The notes beneath the pieces are model-generated. The model saw nothing but the letters and a program-made list of their open reading frames with translations. It was not told the DNA's origin and searched no databases. Positions 31,951 through 40,772 of a DNA stretch of 64,000 nt are shown one piece after another; position 1 is the stretch's first letter; the number at the start of each line of letters is the position of its first letter. The translations under genes were made by a program, and so were the position numbers. The stretch comes from Fumia xinanensis (lineage in GTDB: Bacteria > Bacillota > Clostridia > Oscillospirales > Ruminococcaceae): assembly GCF_014384905.1 (NCBI RefSeq), contig NZ_JACRSV010000005.1, positions 38,840 to 102,839 of the forward strand. The letters are read 5' to 3'.

Positions 31951-32430
31951 TTATTTCCGATGTTGTTTCAAATACTTCCATAAGAACCCCAGCGTACCGA
32001 CACACAAAATTCCTGTCGCCGCGAATAAGGGAATGTAGGAATCCCATGTAGCCGCCACCAAAATTCCGGTGGGAGCGTCAGCCCCCCCAATGATAGGCGG
32101 CTGGTTGAGCTCATAGATAGCATACCCGGATAAAATCAACAGCAAAAGGCTGATAACCGCCATTATTATCAGCAGCCACTTCCCTTTTTTTCTTGGCTTA
32201 GTACCCTCCTCCGCCATATTTCCTTTTGGCTCCTCCCCGCCTTTAACCAAGGCGTCCAGCGATATCCCAAAAATCTCGCTCAATTGGCAGAGATAATTCA
32301 AATCCGGAGCCGACTGGTTTAGTTCCCATTTGGAAATGGTCTGCCTTGTCACATCCAGCTTTTCAGCAAGCTGTTCCTGAGAAAGGCCCTGCCGCCGTCT
32401 TAAAGCCTGTAAATTGTCTCCGAAATTCAT
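31951..32430 (-). CDS. Membrane-anchored XRE-family regulator
   Basis: A 159-residue protein with an N-terminal XRE helix-turn-helix (residues about 5-60, LSQEQLAEKLDVTRQTISKWE), a basic linker, and two membrane helices (about 88-107 and 130-150). Between the helices lies PPIIGGADAPTGILVA, which resembles a conserved motif of sodium-pump decarboxylase beta subunits. ATG 32430 follows AAAGGAGG. The longer open frame has no such site. Such HTH-plus-membrane proteins may sense the envelope, but the function here is unknown. Confidence 0.8.
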   Translation of the reverse strand: MNFGDNLQALRRRQGLSQEQLAEKLDVTRQTISKWELNQSAPDLNYLCQLSEIFGISLDALVKGGEEPKGNMAEEGTKPRKKGKWLLIIMAVISLLLLILSGYAIYELNQPPIIGGADAPTGILVAATWDSYIPLFAATGILCVGTLGFLWKYLKQHRK

Positions 32431-32556
32431 AAAGCAACCTCCTTTCTGGAAATATCTTATCAAAAAAGCCCGTTGCACTCCACCTGCTTTTGCTGGAATT
32501 ACCGCAACGGACTGTTGCGGAAGCCAAAATACCAGCATTTGCATAGATGAAAACAG

Positions 32557-33387
32557 TTATTTCTTGCGATAGAGCAAAACTTCAAATTCAATTTCCGTTT
32601 TAAGGGAGGAAAGTGCAGACAGCCGCTCTGCTCCCCTTTGCGGTGTTTTATAGTAGTACGGCGTCATTGTAAACAGATTGGAAATATCTTTCTGACAGCG
32701 CAGCCCTATCTGCTCTTGGACAAGTTTCCGCTCAACTATTTCAAAACCATCCAGTGTGTAATCTTTGACTTCGTTGGGATAGGGCTCGTCGTATAAAACC
32801 TGTTTTAGCTCCCAAAGATGACGCTCCCCCGGAATCACCATCGCCATTAGCCCCTGAGGCTTCAGCACCCGCAAAAATTCCTCTCCGCAGTAAGGTGCAA
32901 ATAGATTCAGCAGCAAATCACAGCAATAATCCCCCACTGGCAGATGGAAAATACTCCCCACCGCATAGGCAATGTCCCTATCCTTCTTTGCCGCCTTGTC
33001 TAAGGCGAATTTGGAGATGTCCACTCCCATCATCTGCGCCCGAATCCCTACCTCCTTCAGAAAATGATAAAGATAGGAGGTGTAATACCCCTCCCCGCAC
33101 CCGGCGTCTAAAATGGTAATCTCCCCGTCGATCTTGGCAAGATGGGCAGCCACCACCTCGCAGAGCTGCTTGCATAACGGAAGATAGTATCCCTCATGGA
33201 GAAACTCCTGCCGCGCCGCCACCATCAGCTTGTTGTCCCCCGGCACTTTGGAATGCTTTCCCTTAATGGGGAGCAGGTTTACATACCCGCTCTTGGCCCG
33301 GTCGAAGTTGTGGCGGTTGGAGCAGCAGTAACTTTTCACCTGTTGTTCCAGCGGTTTTCCGCAAACAGGACAGATAAACAGCGACAT
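32557..33387 (-). CDS. rlmA: 23S rRNA guanine-N1 methyltransferase, RlmA type
   Basis: A 276-residue class I SAM methyltransferase with the N-terminal zinc finger of RlmA proteins (CPVC at residues 6-9, then CCSNRHNFD). This is followed by the family-typical KSGYVNLLP and the SAM motif ILDAGCGEGYYTS near residue 93. RlmA enzymes modify G745 or G748 of 23S rRNA. Homologues include macrolide or mycinamicin resistance methylases, but nothing here suggests a resistance role. It is probably transcribed alone or together with the XRE gene downstream. Confidence 0.85.
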   Translation of the reverse strand: MSLFICPVCGKPLEQQVKSYCCSNRHNFDRAKSGYVNLLPIKGKHSKVPGDNKLMVAARQEFLHEGYYLPLCKQLCEVVAAHLAKIDGEITILDAGCGEGYYTSYLYHFLKEVGIRAQMMGVDISKFALDKAAKKDRDIAYAVGSIFHLPVGDYCCDLLLNLFAPYCGEEFLRVLKPQGLMAMVIPGERHLWELKQVLYDEPYPNEVKDYTLDGFEIVERKLVQEQIGLRCQKDISNLFTMTPYYYKTPQRGAERLSALSSLKTEIEFEVLLYRKK

Positions 33388-33545
33388 AGGTAAAATCCTT
33401 TCCTAAAGCTCAATAACCTTATTGTACCATATTTATTTTTGATGCAAGAAGCACACTTTTGACGAATAAACGGCAAAATTGAGGACAACGTCCTCAAAGG
33501 GCTTCTTCAGCGATAAACGCGGCTTTGCTGCGTTTATTGTACCAC

Positions 33546-33578
33546 AAAAAATCCGCCGAGTACACTCAGCGGATTTTT
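33546..33578 (-). terminator. Terminator of the aromatic operon
   Basis: On the minus strand AAAAATCCGCTGAGT pairs with ACTCGGCGGATTTTT using a T-G pair, ending in six T. It lies next to the aroE stop codon. Confidence 0.92.
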
Positions 33579-33579
33579 G

Positions 33580-34419
33580 CTATTTTGTGTAAACAATTTT
33601 CCCGATTTCCCGTTCCAAATAACTCGCCATTTCCCCAAAATCAAATTCCTGCCCAGTAAAAATGGAAAAAGCGTAAATTGCTTGATTGATGAGCATCCCT
33701 AAACCGTTAAAGGCCCTTAAGCCTCTATTCCGGCTCTCCCGCATCAGGGAGGTCTCAGCTGGTTTATAAACAATGTCGTACACAGCCGCCTTGGTTTCGT
33801 CCAGAAAGGAAAAATCCCAAAAATCATCGGGAATTCCCTCCATTCCCAGAGGAGTAGCGTTAATGATAATGTCGGTGACTTTTGCACATTCTTTTTGCAC
33901 AGTGGGGGATAACTCCCGCACTGTTACGCCGTCTTTTTCAGCAAAGGCGGCGGCCTTTTTGGGGGAACGGCACAGCACCGTCACTTTCGCCCCCACGTCC
34001 AGAGCCTTCTGACAGATGGATAGTGCCGCTCCGCCCGCTCCTAACAGCAAAACCCGGCTCCTGTCCATCAGGATGCCATTTTGTTTTAAAGAAGCATACA
34101 GGCCGTCTCCGTCGGTGTTATAACCTTTGAGTTTACCGTCAGTGATCTTTACGGTGTTCACAGCTCCACATTTTCGGGCATAAGGGTCGCATTCGTCCAG
34201 AAAATCCATGATGTCCTTTTTGTGGGGAATCGTCACGTTGAAACCTGCAAAATTTTCCGCCTTCGTCCTTTCTACAAACTGTCCCAGCTCCCCTCTTTTC
34301 ACATGATGGGCGGTATACTCGCAGCAGAGCCCCAGATGCTCCGCCATCTTGGTGTGAATGGCCGGAGACAGAGTGTGGGCGATGGGGTCCCCGATGACCC
34401 CCATCCGGTAACTGTTCAT
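33580..34419 (-). CDS. aroE: Shikimate dehydrogenase
   Basis: Reduces 3-dehydroshikimate to shikimate with NADPH, 279 residues. The N-terminal substrate motif GDPIAHTLSPAIH, the catalytic-lysine motif NVTIPHKKD near residue 61 and the NADP-binding VLLLGAGGAALS near residue 120 are clear. It starts at an ATGA overlap with aroK and is the last gene of the operon. Confidence 0.96.
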   Translation of the reverse strand: MNSYRMGVIGDPIAHTLSPAIHTKMAEHLGLCCEYTAHHVKRGELGQFVERTKAENFAGFNVTIPHKKDIMDFLDECDPYARKCGAVNTVKITDGKLKGYNTDGDGLYASLKQNGILMDRSRVLLLGAGGAALSICQKALDVGAKVTVLCRSPKKAAAFAEKDGVTVRELSPTVQKECAKVTDIIINATPLGMEGIPDDFWDFSFLDETKAAVYDIVYKPAETSLMRESRNRGLRAFNGLGMLINQAIYAFSIFTGQEFDFGEMASYLEREIGKIVYTK

Positions 34420-34919
34420 TTGGTCACCTCCCTAATTGCATCCAGAATTTTTTCGGCTGCCTCTTCCGGCGCGCTATTGTTTTCCACTGTAAATTTCCCA
34501 TACCGCCGGTACAATCTGATCCGCTCATCGTAGAGCCGGTGAATACGCGTTGCGTCATCCGCCAAAAGGGGCCTCTCGGACAGGTTCTCTCCTAAAATAT
34601 CAGAGACCGGCCGGTCGAGGAAAATAATAAGGCCGTTTTGGGATAGCGCTTTCATGTTCGCTTCCCGCAAAATCACGCCGCCGCCGGTTGCAATCACCTG
34701 TCTGCTTTGGGCGGATACTTCCTCGACGCATTTCTGCTCCAAATCCCGAAAAGCCGGTTCCCCGTCCTCGGAAAAAATCTGAGGGATGGATTTTTTCGCC
34801 ATATTTTCAATGACAGCATCCAAATCCACAAAAAAAAGGCCTGTTTTCTCCGCCAAAATTTTTCCCACCGTGCTTTTTCCCGAGCCGGGCATTCCGATGA
34901 GTACAATGTTATTCTTCAT
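34416..34919 (-). CDS. aroK: Shikimate kinase
   Basis: Phosphorylates shikimate with ATP, 167 residues. The Walker A motif GMPGSGKST lies at residues 9-17. FVDLDAVIE supplies the Mg/shikimate aspartates, and the GGGVILRE motif and the lid segment SERPLLADDATR are present. It overlaps aroE by four bases and pheA by eleven, so the three are tightly coupled. Confidence 0.95.
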   Translation of the reverse strand: MKNNIVLIGMPGSGKSTVGKILAEKTGLFFVDLDAVIENMAKKSIPQIFSEDGEPAFRDLEQKCVEEVSAQSRQVIATGGGVILREANMKALSQNGLIIFLDRPVSDILGENLSERPLLADDATRIHRLYDERIRLYRRYGKFTVENNSAPEEAAEKILDAIREVTK

Positions 34920-35751
34920 CCCGTTCCACCCCTATGGCGTTTTTATAGTACCCTAAAATTTTGAGAGTCTGGGACGCCTTGGAGATTTCCTCCAAAATTC
35001 CCTCAATCCGGCTGTCGATGGTCTCCGCCGTAAAATCCAGAAAAAAAAGGTACTCCCAGTTTTTGTTGGCGATGGGGCGGGATTCGATCTTGGATAGATT
35101 GAGGTGTTCCCGGGCAAAAATCCCCAAGATATGGTAAAGGCTTCCGCTGACATGGGGAAGTGTAAATGCCAGGGACACCTTGTTGTTTTCCGCGGAGTGG
35201 ATAGCTTTCGGCGCCACCACCACGAAACGGGTCTGATTCCGGTCCTTAAAGTTTGTCTTTTCCGCCAGAATGTCCAAATGGTAAATAGCTGCCGACCGGC
35301 GGCTGGCGATAGCCGCCCAATGGGGATTGTCCCCCGCGCTGACCATTTTTGCCGCGGCGGCGGTATTGTACAACGCCGTTTGCTTCCAGTCCGGGTGCTC
35401 CGCCAAAAAATCCCTGGATTGAAAGAGCCCCTGCTCGTGAGAAAACACTTCGGTAATATCCCCGATCTTCGTCCCCGGCCTTGCCAACAGACAGTGGTTG
35501 ATCTCAATGGGGCACTCTCCCACAATAAAAAATCCATATTGCGCCAGCAGGTCGTATACGGACGCTATGGCGCCGGTAGAGCTGTTTTCCAACGGCACCA
35601 CGGCATAGTCTGCCTGTTGCTGTTTAAGCGCCTCAAAAGCCCCTGCAAAGGAGCTGGCAGTAATAAGATGGGCCTCCTCGCCAAAATAGCAAAGGGCGGC
35701 CTCCTCAGCATAAGAGCCGGGAACACCACAATAGGCAACGGTATCGTTCAT
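34909..35751 (-). CDS. pheA: Prephenate dehydratase
   Basis: Converts prephenate to phenylpyruvate, the committed step to phenylalanine. The 280 residues comprise a catalytic domain (VPGSYAEEAALCYFG at the N-terminus, NQTRFVVV near residue 178) and a C-terminal ACT domain with the Phe-binding KIESRP motif. No chorismate mutase domain is fused to it. ATG 35751 follows AAAGGA by nine bases. The open frame also has an upstream TTG. Phe feedback through the ACT domain is expected from the family. Confidence 0.95.
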   Translation of the reverse strand: MNDTVAYCGVPGSYAEEAALCYFGEEAHLITASSFAGAFEALKQQQADYAVVPLENSSTGAIASVYDLLAQYGFFIVGECPIEINHCLLARPGTKIGDITEVFSHEQGLFQSRDFLAEHPDWKQTALYNTAAAAKMVSAGDNPHWAAIASRRSAAIYHLDILAEKTNFKDRNQTRFVVVAPKAIHSAENNKVSLAFTLPHVSGSLYHILGIFAREHLNLSKIESRPIANKNWEYLFFLDFTAETIDSRIEGILEEISKASQTLKILGYYKNAIGVERDEE

Positions 35752-35788
35752 CTCTTTCAATCCTTTTTCCGAATTTGTTTTATGGAAT

Positions 35789-36844
35789 TCACGACAAGGC
35801 CTCCAACACCGACAGCGCTGCCGCGCTTTCGATTACCACCGACGCCCGGGAGAGAATACAGGGGTCATGCCGCCCCTTGATGACGAGAGTGTCGTCCTGC
35901 ATGTCAGCCAAATTGACGGTTTTCTGCTCCCTGCTGATGGAAGCTGTGGGCTTGATGACCGTCTGAAACACAATAGGCATCCCGTTGGAAATTCCTCCCA
36001 GAATACCGCCGTTGTGGTTTGTAGCGGTGACGACTTCGCCGTTTTCCATCCGCATTTCGTCGTTCACTTCATGGCCGTAAGCAGAGGCAAAGCCAAAGCC
36101 CAGCCCAAACTCGATCCCCTTCACCGCAGGCACCCGGAAAATGTTACGGGCAATCATCCCTTCCAGATTGTCCTTATCGGGAGAACCGACCCCACAGGGC
36201 ATTCCAATAACCGCGCACTGGATAATCCCCCCCACTGAGGTCAGGTTCATCCGCGCCTCCTGGATAATCGCTTTCATCCTCTCGCCGACATTGTCGTCCA
36301 AGACAGTGAAATCCTTCTGGGCTAAAGCTTCAAATGCGCTCTCGGCTAAAGAATCCGCGGTAAACGGCTGATCCTTTTCGGTTCCTACCTGCAAAATGTG
36401 GGCGCCGACAAAAATGCCTTTTTCCCGCAGCGCCAGCTTGGCCACCGCCCCTGCAAACACCAAGGGAGCCGTCAGCCGGCCGGAAAAATGTCCTCCTCCC
36501 CGGTAATCATTGCAGCCTTTATACCGCACAAAACCGGTAAAATCCGCGTGGGACGGCCTTGCCAGGTTCTTCGTCCGATCGTAGTCGCCCGATCGGGTAT
36601 TGCCGTTTTGGATGACGGCACAAAGGGGCGTCCCGGTGGTTTTCCCCTCGAACACTCCGCTGAGAATCTGGGGCACGTCTGCCTCTATCCGGGGAGTGGA
36701 CAGCCCGTCGCCTTTGGCCCTTCGGCGGTTCATCTCCCGGGAAATAAACGATTCGTCTATCGGTATCCCGGACGGCAAATTTTCCACCACCACGCCGACC
36801 GCCGGGCCGTGGGACTCTCCAAACACCGTGTATTCCAGCTTCAT
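35789..36844 (-). CDS. aroC: Chorismate synthase
   Basis: Makes chorismate from EPSP using reduced FMN, 352 residues. The N-terminal FGESHGPAVGVVVENLPSG, RPSHADFTGFVRYKG near residue 98 and the YRGGGHFSGRLTA motif are diagnostic. I chose ATG 36844, which overlaps the aroA stop codon by four bases. The open frame runs 68 codons further upstream but lies inside aroA. Confidence 0.96.
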   Translation of the reverse strand: MKLEYTVFGESHGPAVGVVVENLPSGIPIDESFISREMNRRRAKGDGLSTPRIEADVPQILSGVFEGKTTGTPLCAVIQNGNTRSGDYDRTKNLARPSHADFTGFVRYKGCNDYRGGGHFSGRLTAPLVFAGAVAKLALREKGIFVGAHILQVGTEKDQPFTADSLAESAFEALAQKDFTVLDDNVGERMKAIIQEARMNLTSVGGIIQCAVIGMPCGVGSPDKDNLEGMIARNIFRVPAVKGIEFGLGFGFASAYGHEVNDEMRMENGEVVTATNHNGGILGGISNGMPIVFQTVIKPTASISREQKTVNLADMQDDTLVIKGRHDPCILSRASVVIESAAALSVLEALS

Positions 36845-38076
36845 CTGCCGTCCTCCTTCACTTCTCCGCCCAAACGGCGGTAATCTTCCCAAAACTTCGG
36901 ATAGGATTTTGAAACGCATTCCGCGCCCAGGAGCCGCACCTTGCCGGTACAGCCCACTGCTGCCGCCGCTGCCGCCATAGCGATCCGATGGTCGTTGCAG
37001 CAGTCTAAAGCGTTTTCTCCCGTACCGGGCAGTGTTTCCTGCCCCCAAACGGTGATGCTGTCTTCGCCCTCTTCTACCTGCGCTCCCAAAGCACGGAGCA
37101 TCAGACAGGTGGCAGCGATCCGGTCGCTCTCTTTGATCCGCAGACGGGAGGCGTTGACAAACCGGGTCACTTTTCCAGCCCGGTAGGCCGCTGCCGCCGC
37201 CAGCGCCGGAACCAGGTCCGGGATGTCACTGACATCCAGCTCACAGTCGTCTTTCTGAGCAAAATCCGCTAAAATCGCCTCTACCGCCCGGTCGCCCTGG
37301 CTGGAATTGGGGTTAAGCCCCTTGAGCAAAACATCGCTTCCAATAAAATTGGCGGCATAGAAAAAGGCGGCCTGAGAGTAATCTCCCTCCACAACGGTAT
37401 CTTTGGAAAGATACCTCTGGCCCCCCGGAATGATAAATTCCCGATAATCCCGATTTTCCACCTTGATACCAAAAGTAGTGAGCGCCTCCAATGTCATATC
37501 CACATATCCCTTGGACTCCAGCCTGTCAGTAATGACAATTTTGCTGTCTCCTGTGAGCAGCGGCAGGGCGTACAAAAGCCCCGTGATAAACTGGGAGCTG
37601 ATTTTTCCGCTGAGCCGGCACTCCCCGCTTTTGAGTATCCCCTGCACCGTCAATCCATCTTGGCTTTTTCGGCACTGGATGCCCATCTCGTCAAAAAGCG
37701 CGAAATACGGCTCCAACGGCCGCTCCAAAAGCCTCCCTCGGCCTTTAAAAATCAGCGTTTTCTGAGGACAGAGGGCCACAGCCACCGGAAGAAGGAACCG
37801 CAGCGTCGAACCTGACTCGTTGCAGTCTATAACGACTGTTTCCTCCTGAACGTCCCGGCGGTTCTCAAACCGAGCGGTGTTACCGTCAAAGCGGTAATCC
37901 GCCCCCAATGCCTTCATCCCCTGCAGCGTCGCTTGAATATCAGCGGAAACCGTCAGGTTTTCCACCTTTCCGCCGCCGGAAAGCGCCGCCGCAATCACCA
38001 TCCGGTGCCCCATGCTTTTGGAGGAGGGAATTTTCAGCGTGCCCTGAAGCCTTCGAGGAAAAATCATCAAATCCAC
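36841..38076 (-). CDS. aroA: EPSP synthase (3-phosphoshikimate 1-carboxyvinyltransferase)
   Basis: Transfers the enolpyruvyl group of PEP to shikimate-3-phosphate, 411 residues. PSSKSMGHRMVIAAAL near residue 17, NESGSTLRFLLPVA near residue 86 and IKESDRIAATCLML near residue 318 are conserved substrate motifs. I chose GTG 38076 because GAGG lies seven bases upstream. The ATG three codons later would be too far from it. Confidence 0.95.
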   Translation of the reverse strand: MDLMIFPRRLQGTLKIPSSKSMGHRMVIAAALSGGGKVENLTVSADIQATLQGMKALGADYRFDGNTARFENRRDVQEETVVIDCNESGSTLRFLLPVAVALCPQKTLIFKGRGRLLERPLEPYFALFDEMGIQCRKSQDGLTVQGILKSGECRLSGKISSQFITGLLYALPLLTGDSKIVITDRLESKGYVDMTLEALTTFGIKVENRDYREFIIPGGQRYLSKDTVVEGDYSQAAFFYAANFIGSDVLLKGLNPNSSQGDRAVEAILADFAQKDDCELDVSDIPDLVPALAAAAAYRAGKVTRFVNASRLRIKESDRIAATCLMLRALGAQVEEGEDSITVWGQETLPGTGENALDCCNDHRIAMAAAAAAVGCTGKVRLLGAECVSKSYPKFWEDYRRLGGEVKEDGR

Positions 38077-38093
38077 AACGCCACCTCTTTCCC

Positions 38094-39179
38094 TTATACT
38101 ATCTCATGTACCCATTGGGCGAATGTCTCTTTGGGAACCTTCTGCAATGCCGCCTTGCCGATGCGCTCGCATAGCACCAGGGTAATCGACCCGCCGCTTC
38201 CCTTTTTATCGTAGGCCAGCGTCCCGATGAGCGCCTCCTGCGGCACTTTCTGAGCCTCTACCGGAAGCCCATAGGTGCAAAGCATTTTTTTGAGCCGGTC
38301 AGCTGTTCCCGGAAGAGTCCTTCCCTGCCGCTCGCCGATTTCGCAGATGCTCACCATGCCACAGGCCACCGCTTCCCCGTGCATATAGGTGCTGTAATGG
38401 CCCAATTTTTCATAGGCGTGCCCCAGCGTGTGGCCGAAATTCAGGACCATCCGTTCACCGGTGTCCATTTCGTCCCGCTCTACAATTTCTTTTTTGATGT
38501 GGCAGCAAACCCGGATGATTTCCTCCATGTGGGGGAGCAGTTCCTCACGACTGTGGCAGCTTTCCAGCAACTCGAAAAGCTCTTCGTCGCGAATCATCCC
38601 GTATTTGATGACTTCGGAAAGGCCGTCAAAAAAGACGCGGTCGCTGAGGGTAGTAAGGGTTTCCGGGTCGATGAGGACCCGCTTTGGCTGGTAAAAAACG
38701 CCAGCCAGGTTTTTCCCCTGCTTTAAATCCACCGCCACTTTTCCGCCCACTGAGCTGTCTACCTGGGCTAAGAGGGTAGTGGGAATCTGTACAAAGGGAA
38801 TCCCCCGCAGCAACGTCGCCGCCGCAAACCCCACCATATCGCCTACGACACCACCGCCCAAAGCGACAATCAGGTCTCCACGTGTCACCGGAAAGGGGTC
38901 AGGGTTTAAGAGCCCGTCGTATAAGCTTACAACCGTGTCCAGATTTTTGCTGGGTTCCCCCGCCGGAAAGTCTAAAAGCTTCACTTGAAATCCGGCCTTT
39001 TTCAGGGATTCCAACACCGTTTCCGCATACAGCGGCTTTACGTTGGAATCGGTAATGACGGCGATTCGCCCACCTTTGTACACCTCTTTAATTTTCTCTC
39101 CAGCTTGCCGGAGCAGTCCGTTTTGAATAAAAATATCGTAATCCCGCCCCCCGGACAGATTGACATGCAAACTCTTCAT
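38094..39179 (-). CDS. aroB: 3-dehydroquinate synthase
   Basis: Cyclises DAHP to 3-dehydroquinate using NAD+ and a metal ion, 361 residues. The NAD-binding GGGVVGDMVGFAAATLLRGI and the IPTTLLAQVDSSVGGKVAVD stretch near residue 130, and the metal histidines in NFGHTLGHAYE and HGEAVACGM, are all visible. RBS AAGGAGGGG is present. It lies between aroF and aroA. Confidence 0.97.
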   Translation of the reverse strand: MKSLHVNLSGGRDYDIFIQNGLLRQAGEKIKEVYKGGRIAVITDSNVKPLYAETVLESLKKAGFQVKLLDFPAGEPSKNLDTVVSLYDGLLNPDPFPVTRGDLIVALGGGVVGDMVGFAAATLLRGIPFVQIPTTLLAQVDSSVGGKVAVDLKQGKNLAGVFYQPKRVLIDPETLTTLSDRVFFDGLSEVIKYGMIRDEELFELLESCHSREELLPHMEEIIRVCCHIKKEIVERDEMDTGERMVLNFGHTLGHAYEKLGHYSTYMHGEAVACGMVSICEIGERQGRTLPGTADRLKKMLCTYGLPVEAQKVPQEALIGTLAYDKKGSGGSITLVLCERIGKAALQKVPKETFAQWVHEIV

Positions 39180-39224
39180 AGAGAACCGACCCCTCCTTGG
39201 TTTATAACCTGTTTCAGCTCTATT

Positions 39225-40235
39225 TTACAGTGTTTTTCCCGACAATTCAACCAGCGGGCGCAAATCTTTCACCAGCTTGTCAAAAGCTTCAGGAGTGATG
39301 GACTGCTTGCCGTCGCAGAGGGCCTTGGCCGGGTTGTTGTGCACTTCGACGATAAGGCCGTCGGCTCCGACCGCCGCCGCCGCTTTGGCCATAGGCTCTA
39401 CCATCCATGCGATGCCGCAGGCGTGACTGGGATCGACGATCACCGGCAGATGGGACACGCTCTTGAGCATGGGGATTGCCGAAATATCCAATGTATTGCG
39501 GGTCGCCGTCTCGAAAGTGCGGATTCCCCTCTCGCAGAGGATGACGTTTTCGTTTCCGCTTGCCATGATGTACTCGGCGCTCATGAGAAGCTCTTCCAAC
39601 GTATTTGCAAGGCCCCGTTTTAAAAGAATCGGTTTGTCGCTGTGGCCCAGCTCTTTGAGGAGCTCAAAGTTCTGCATATTTCTCGCTCCCACCTGAATGA
39701 CATCAACATCGGCGAACAAATCGATGTGGGCAATAGACATAATTTCGGTGACGATGGGAAGACCGGTTTCCTTTTTCGCCTCCAGCAGCAGTTTGATGCC
39801 GTCGTCATGTAGCCCCTGAAACGCGTAGGGTGAAGTTCTCGGTTTGAACGCCCCGCCCCGGAGGAATCTGGCGCCGCTCTTTTTTACGTCCTTGGCGATT
39901 TCGGTAATCTGCTCCCGGCTCTCCACCGAGCAGGGGCCGGCAATAATCTGGAAGTTGGTGCCTCCGATTTTAGTTCCCTCCACGTCTATGACTGTGTCAT
40001 CCTGATGGAATTTCCTGTTTGCCAGCTTGTAGGGCTCTTGTACCCGTCTGACTGCCTCTACCACATCGTTTGCCGAAATGTCGTCGGCGTTTATCTTGGT
40101 GGTGTCGCCGATCAGCCCGATGATACTGGACTGCTCGCCCTCAATCATATGGGTGTTGAGCCCTAAATCTTGAATATCGTGAAGGAGTTTTTCTACTTCT
40201 CCTTTATTGGCGTGTTCTTTCAATATGATTACCAT
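39225..40235 (-). CDS. aroF: 3-deoxy-7-phosphoheptulonate (DAHP) synthase
   Basis: Entry enzyme of the shikimate pathway, joining PEP and erythrose-4-phosphate. The 336 residues form an N-terminal ferredoxin-like regulatory domain (about 1-70) and a KDPG-aldolase-type barrel beginning IIAGPCSVES near residue 98, with RGGAFKPRTSPYAFQG and the C-terminal DPSHACG metal motif. It is the first gene of the aro operon. Expression is probably set by the aromatic leader-peptide attenuator upstream, as well as by any feedback on the N-terminal domain. Confidence 0.95.
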   Translation of the reverse strand: MVIILKEHANKGEVEKLLHDIQDLGLNTHMIEGEQSSIIGLIGDTTKINADDISANDVVEAVRRVQEPYKLANRKFHQDDTVIDVEGTKIGGTNFQIIAGPCSVESREQITEIAKDVKKSGARFLRGGAFKPRTSPYAFQGLHDDGIKLLLEAKKETGLPIVTEIMSIAHIDLFADVDVIQVGARNMQNFELLKELGHSDKPILLKRGLANTLEELLMSAEYIMASGNENVILCERGIRTFETATRNTLDISAIPMLKSVSHLPVIVDPSHACGIAWMVEPMAKAAAAVGADGLIVEVHNNPAKALCDGKQSITPEAFDKLVKDLRPLVELSGKTL

Positions 40236-40341
40236 AATTGTTCCCTCTTTCTGTATCTCTAATAAATCTCTTTGATTTCATCAAATGAAAAGGCCCGTTT
40301 TTTTTTGACGGCGGGCGGATCCAACCCCTCCTCAAAAAACC

Positions 40342-40380
40342 AAAAAGAGCCTGCATCTTCGTTTCCAAAGATGCAGGCTC
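40342..40380 (-). terminator. Attenuator terminator of the aromatic operon
   Basis: On the minus strand GAGCCTGCATCTT (40380-40368) pairs perfectly with AAGATGCAGGCTC (40359-40347), followed by five T (40346-40342). It lies between the leader peptide and aroF. A leader segment (40435-40421) is complementary to its loop and 3' arm, giving an alternative antiterminator fold. Confidence 0.92.
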
Positions 40381-40407
40381 CCATTTTACCTTACGGAAAA
40401 ATGACAG

Positions 40408-40518
40408 TTAGCAGTCATGGGGCAACGAAAGATGCGTACGACAATCAAGACCGGTGCTAAAATAAAAGCCCCAGCCAAAATAGCCCATAAATCGTTTCGT
40501 TGCGTTCAAAACAGACAT
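40408..40518 (-). CDS. Aromatic leader peptide of the aro operon
   Basis: A 36-residue open frame, ATG 40518 to TAA 40408, with AAAGGA about nine bases upstream and a housekeeping promoter just beyond. Residues 10-20 read FMGYFGWGFYF, so seven of eleven codons are aromatic: four Phe (all TTT), two Tyr (both TAT) and one Trp. The rest of the peptide has no recognisable domain. It ends 28 bases before the attenuator stem. It should act as a sensor. Ribosomes stalling for lack of charged Phe, Tyr or Trp tRNA would leave the downstream segment 40435-40421 free to block the terminator. The peptide itself probably has no other job. This frame is too short for ordinary gene finders. Confidence 0.82.
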   Translation of the reverse strand: MSVLNATKRFMGYFGWGFYFSTGLDCRTHLSLPHDC

Positions 40519-40553
40519 AGCCACTTTTCCTTTCATTCGTTTTAATGCTTTAA

Positions 40554-40582
40554 ATTGTAATACCTTATGGTGATTTTGTCAA
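40554..40582 (-). promoter_or_regulatory. Promoter of the aromatic operon
   Basis: On the minus strand TTGACA (40582-40577), 17 bases, then TACAAT (40559-40554). Transcription should start near 40547, giving a leader RNA of about 310 bases before aroF. Confidence 0.88.
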
Positions 40583-40772
40583 CCCTCTTTCTAAATTTTT
40601 ATAAATATGCCAAATTATAAAAAATTCTTCTCCTATTTTTATGGCATCTGCGCATAGGTCATGAAAAAATTTACAGTATCATTTTATTCAGGCAAAAAGC
40701 CTTGCCTTTTTCGGAAAATAGGTGCAAAATAGATTTATTCATTCAAGTATTCCCTGTGGTTTGGAGGTTTTT

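Noticed and set aside
40272..40460. A 62-codon plus-strand frame over the aromatic leader
   Set aside because: No ribosome binding site. It is antisense to the attenuator and leader peptide, which explain the region better.
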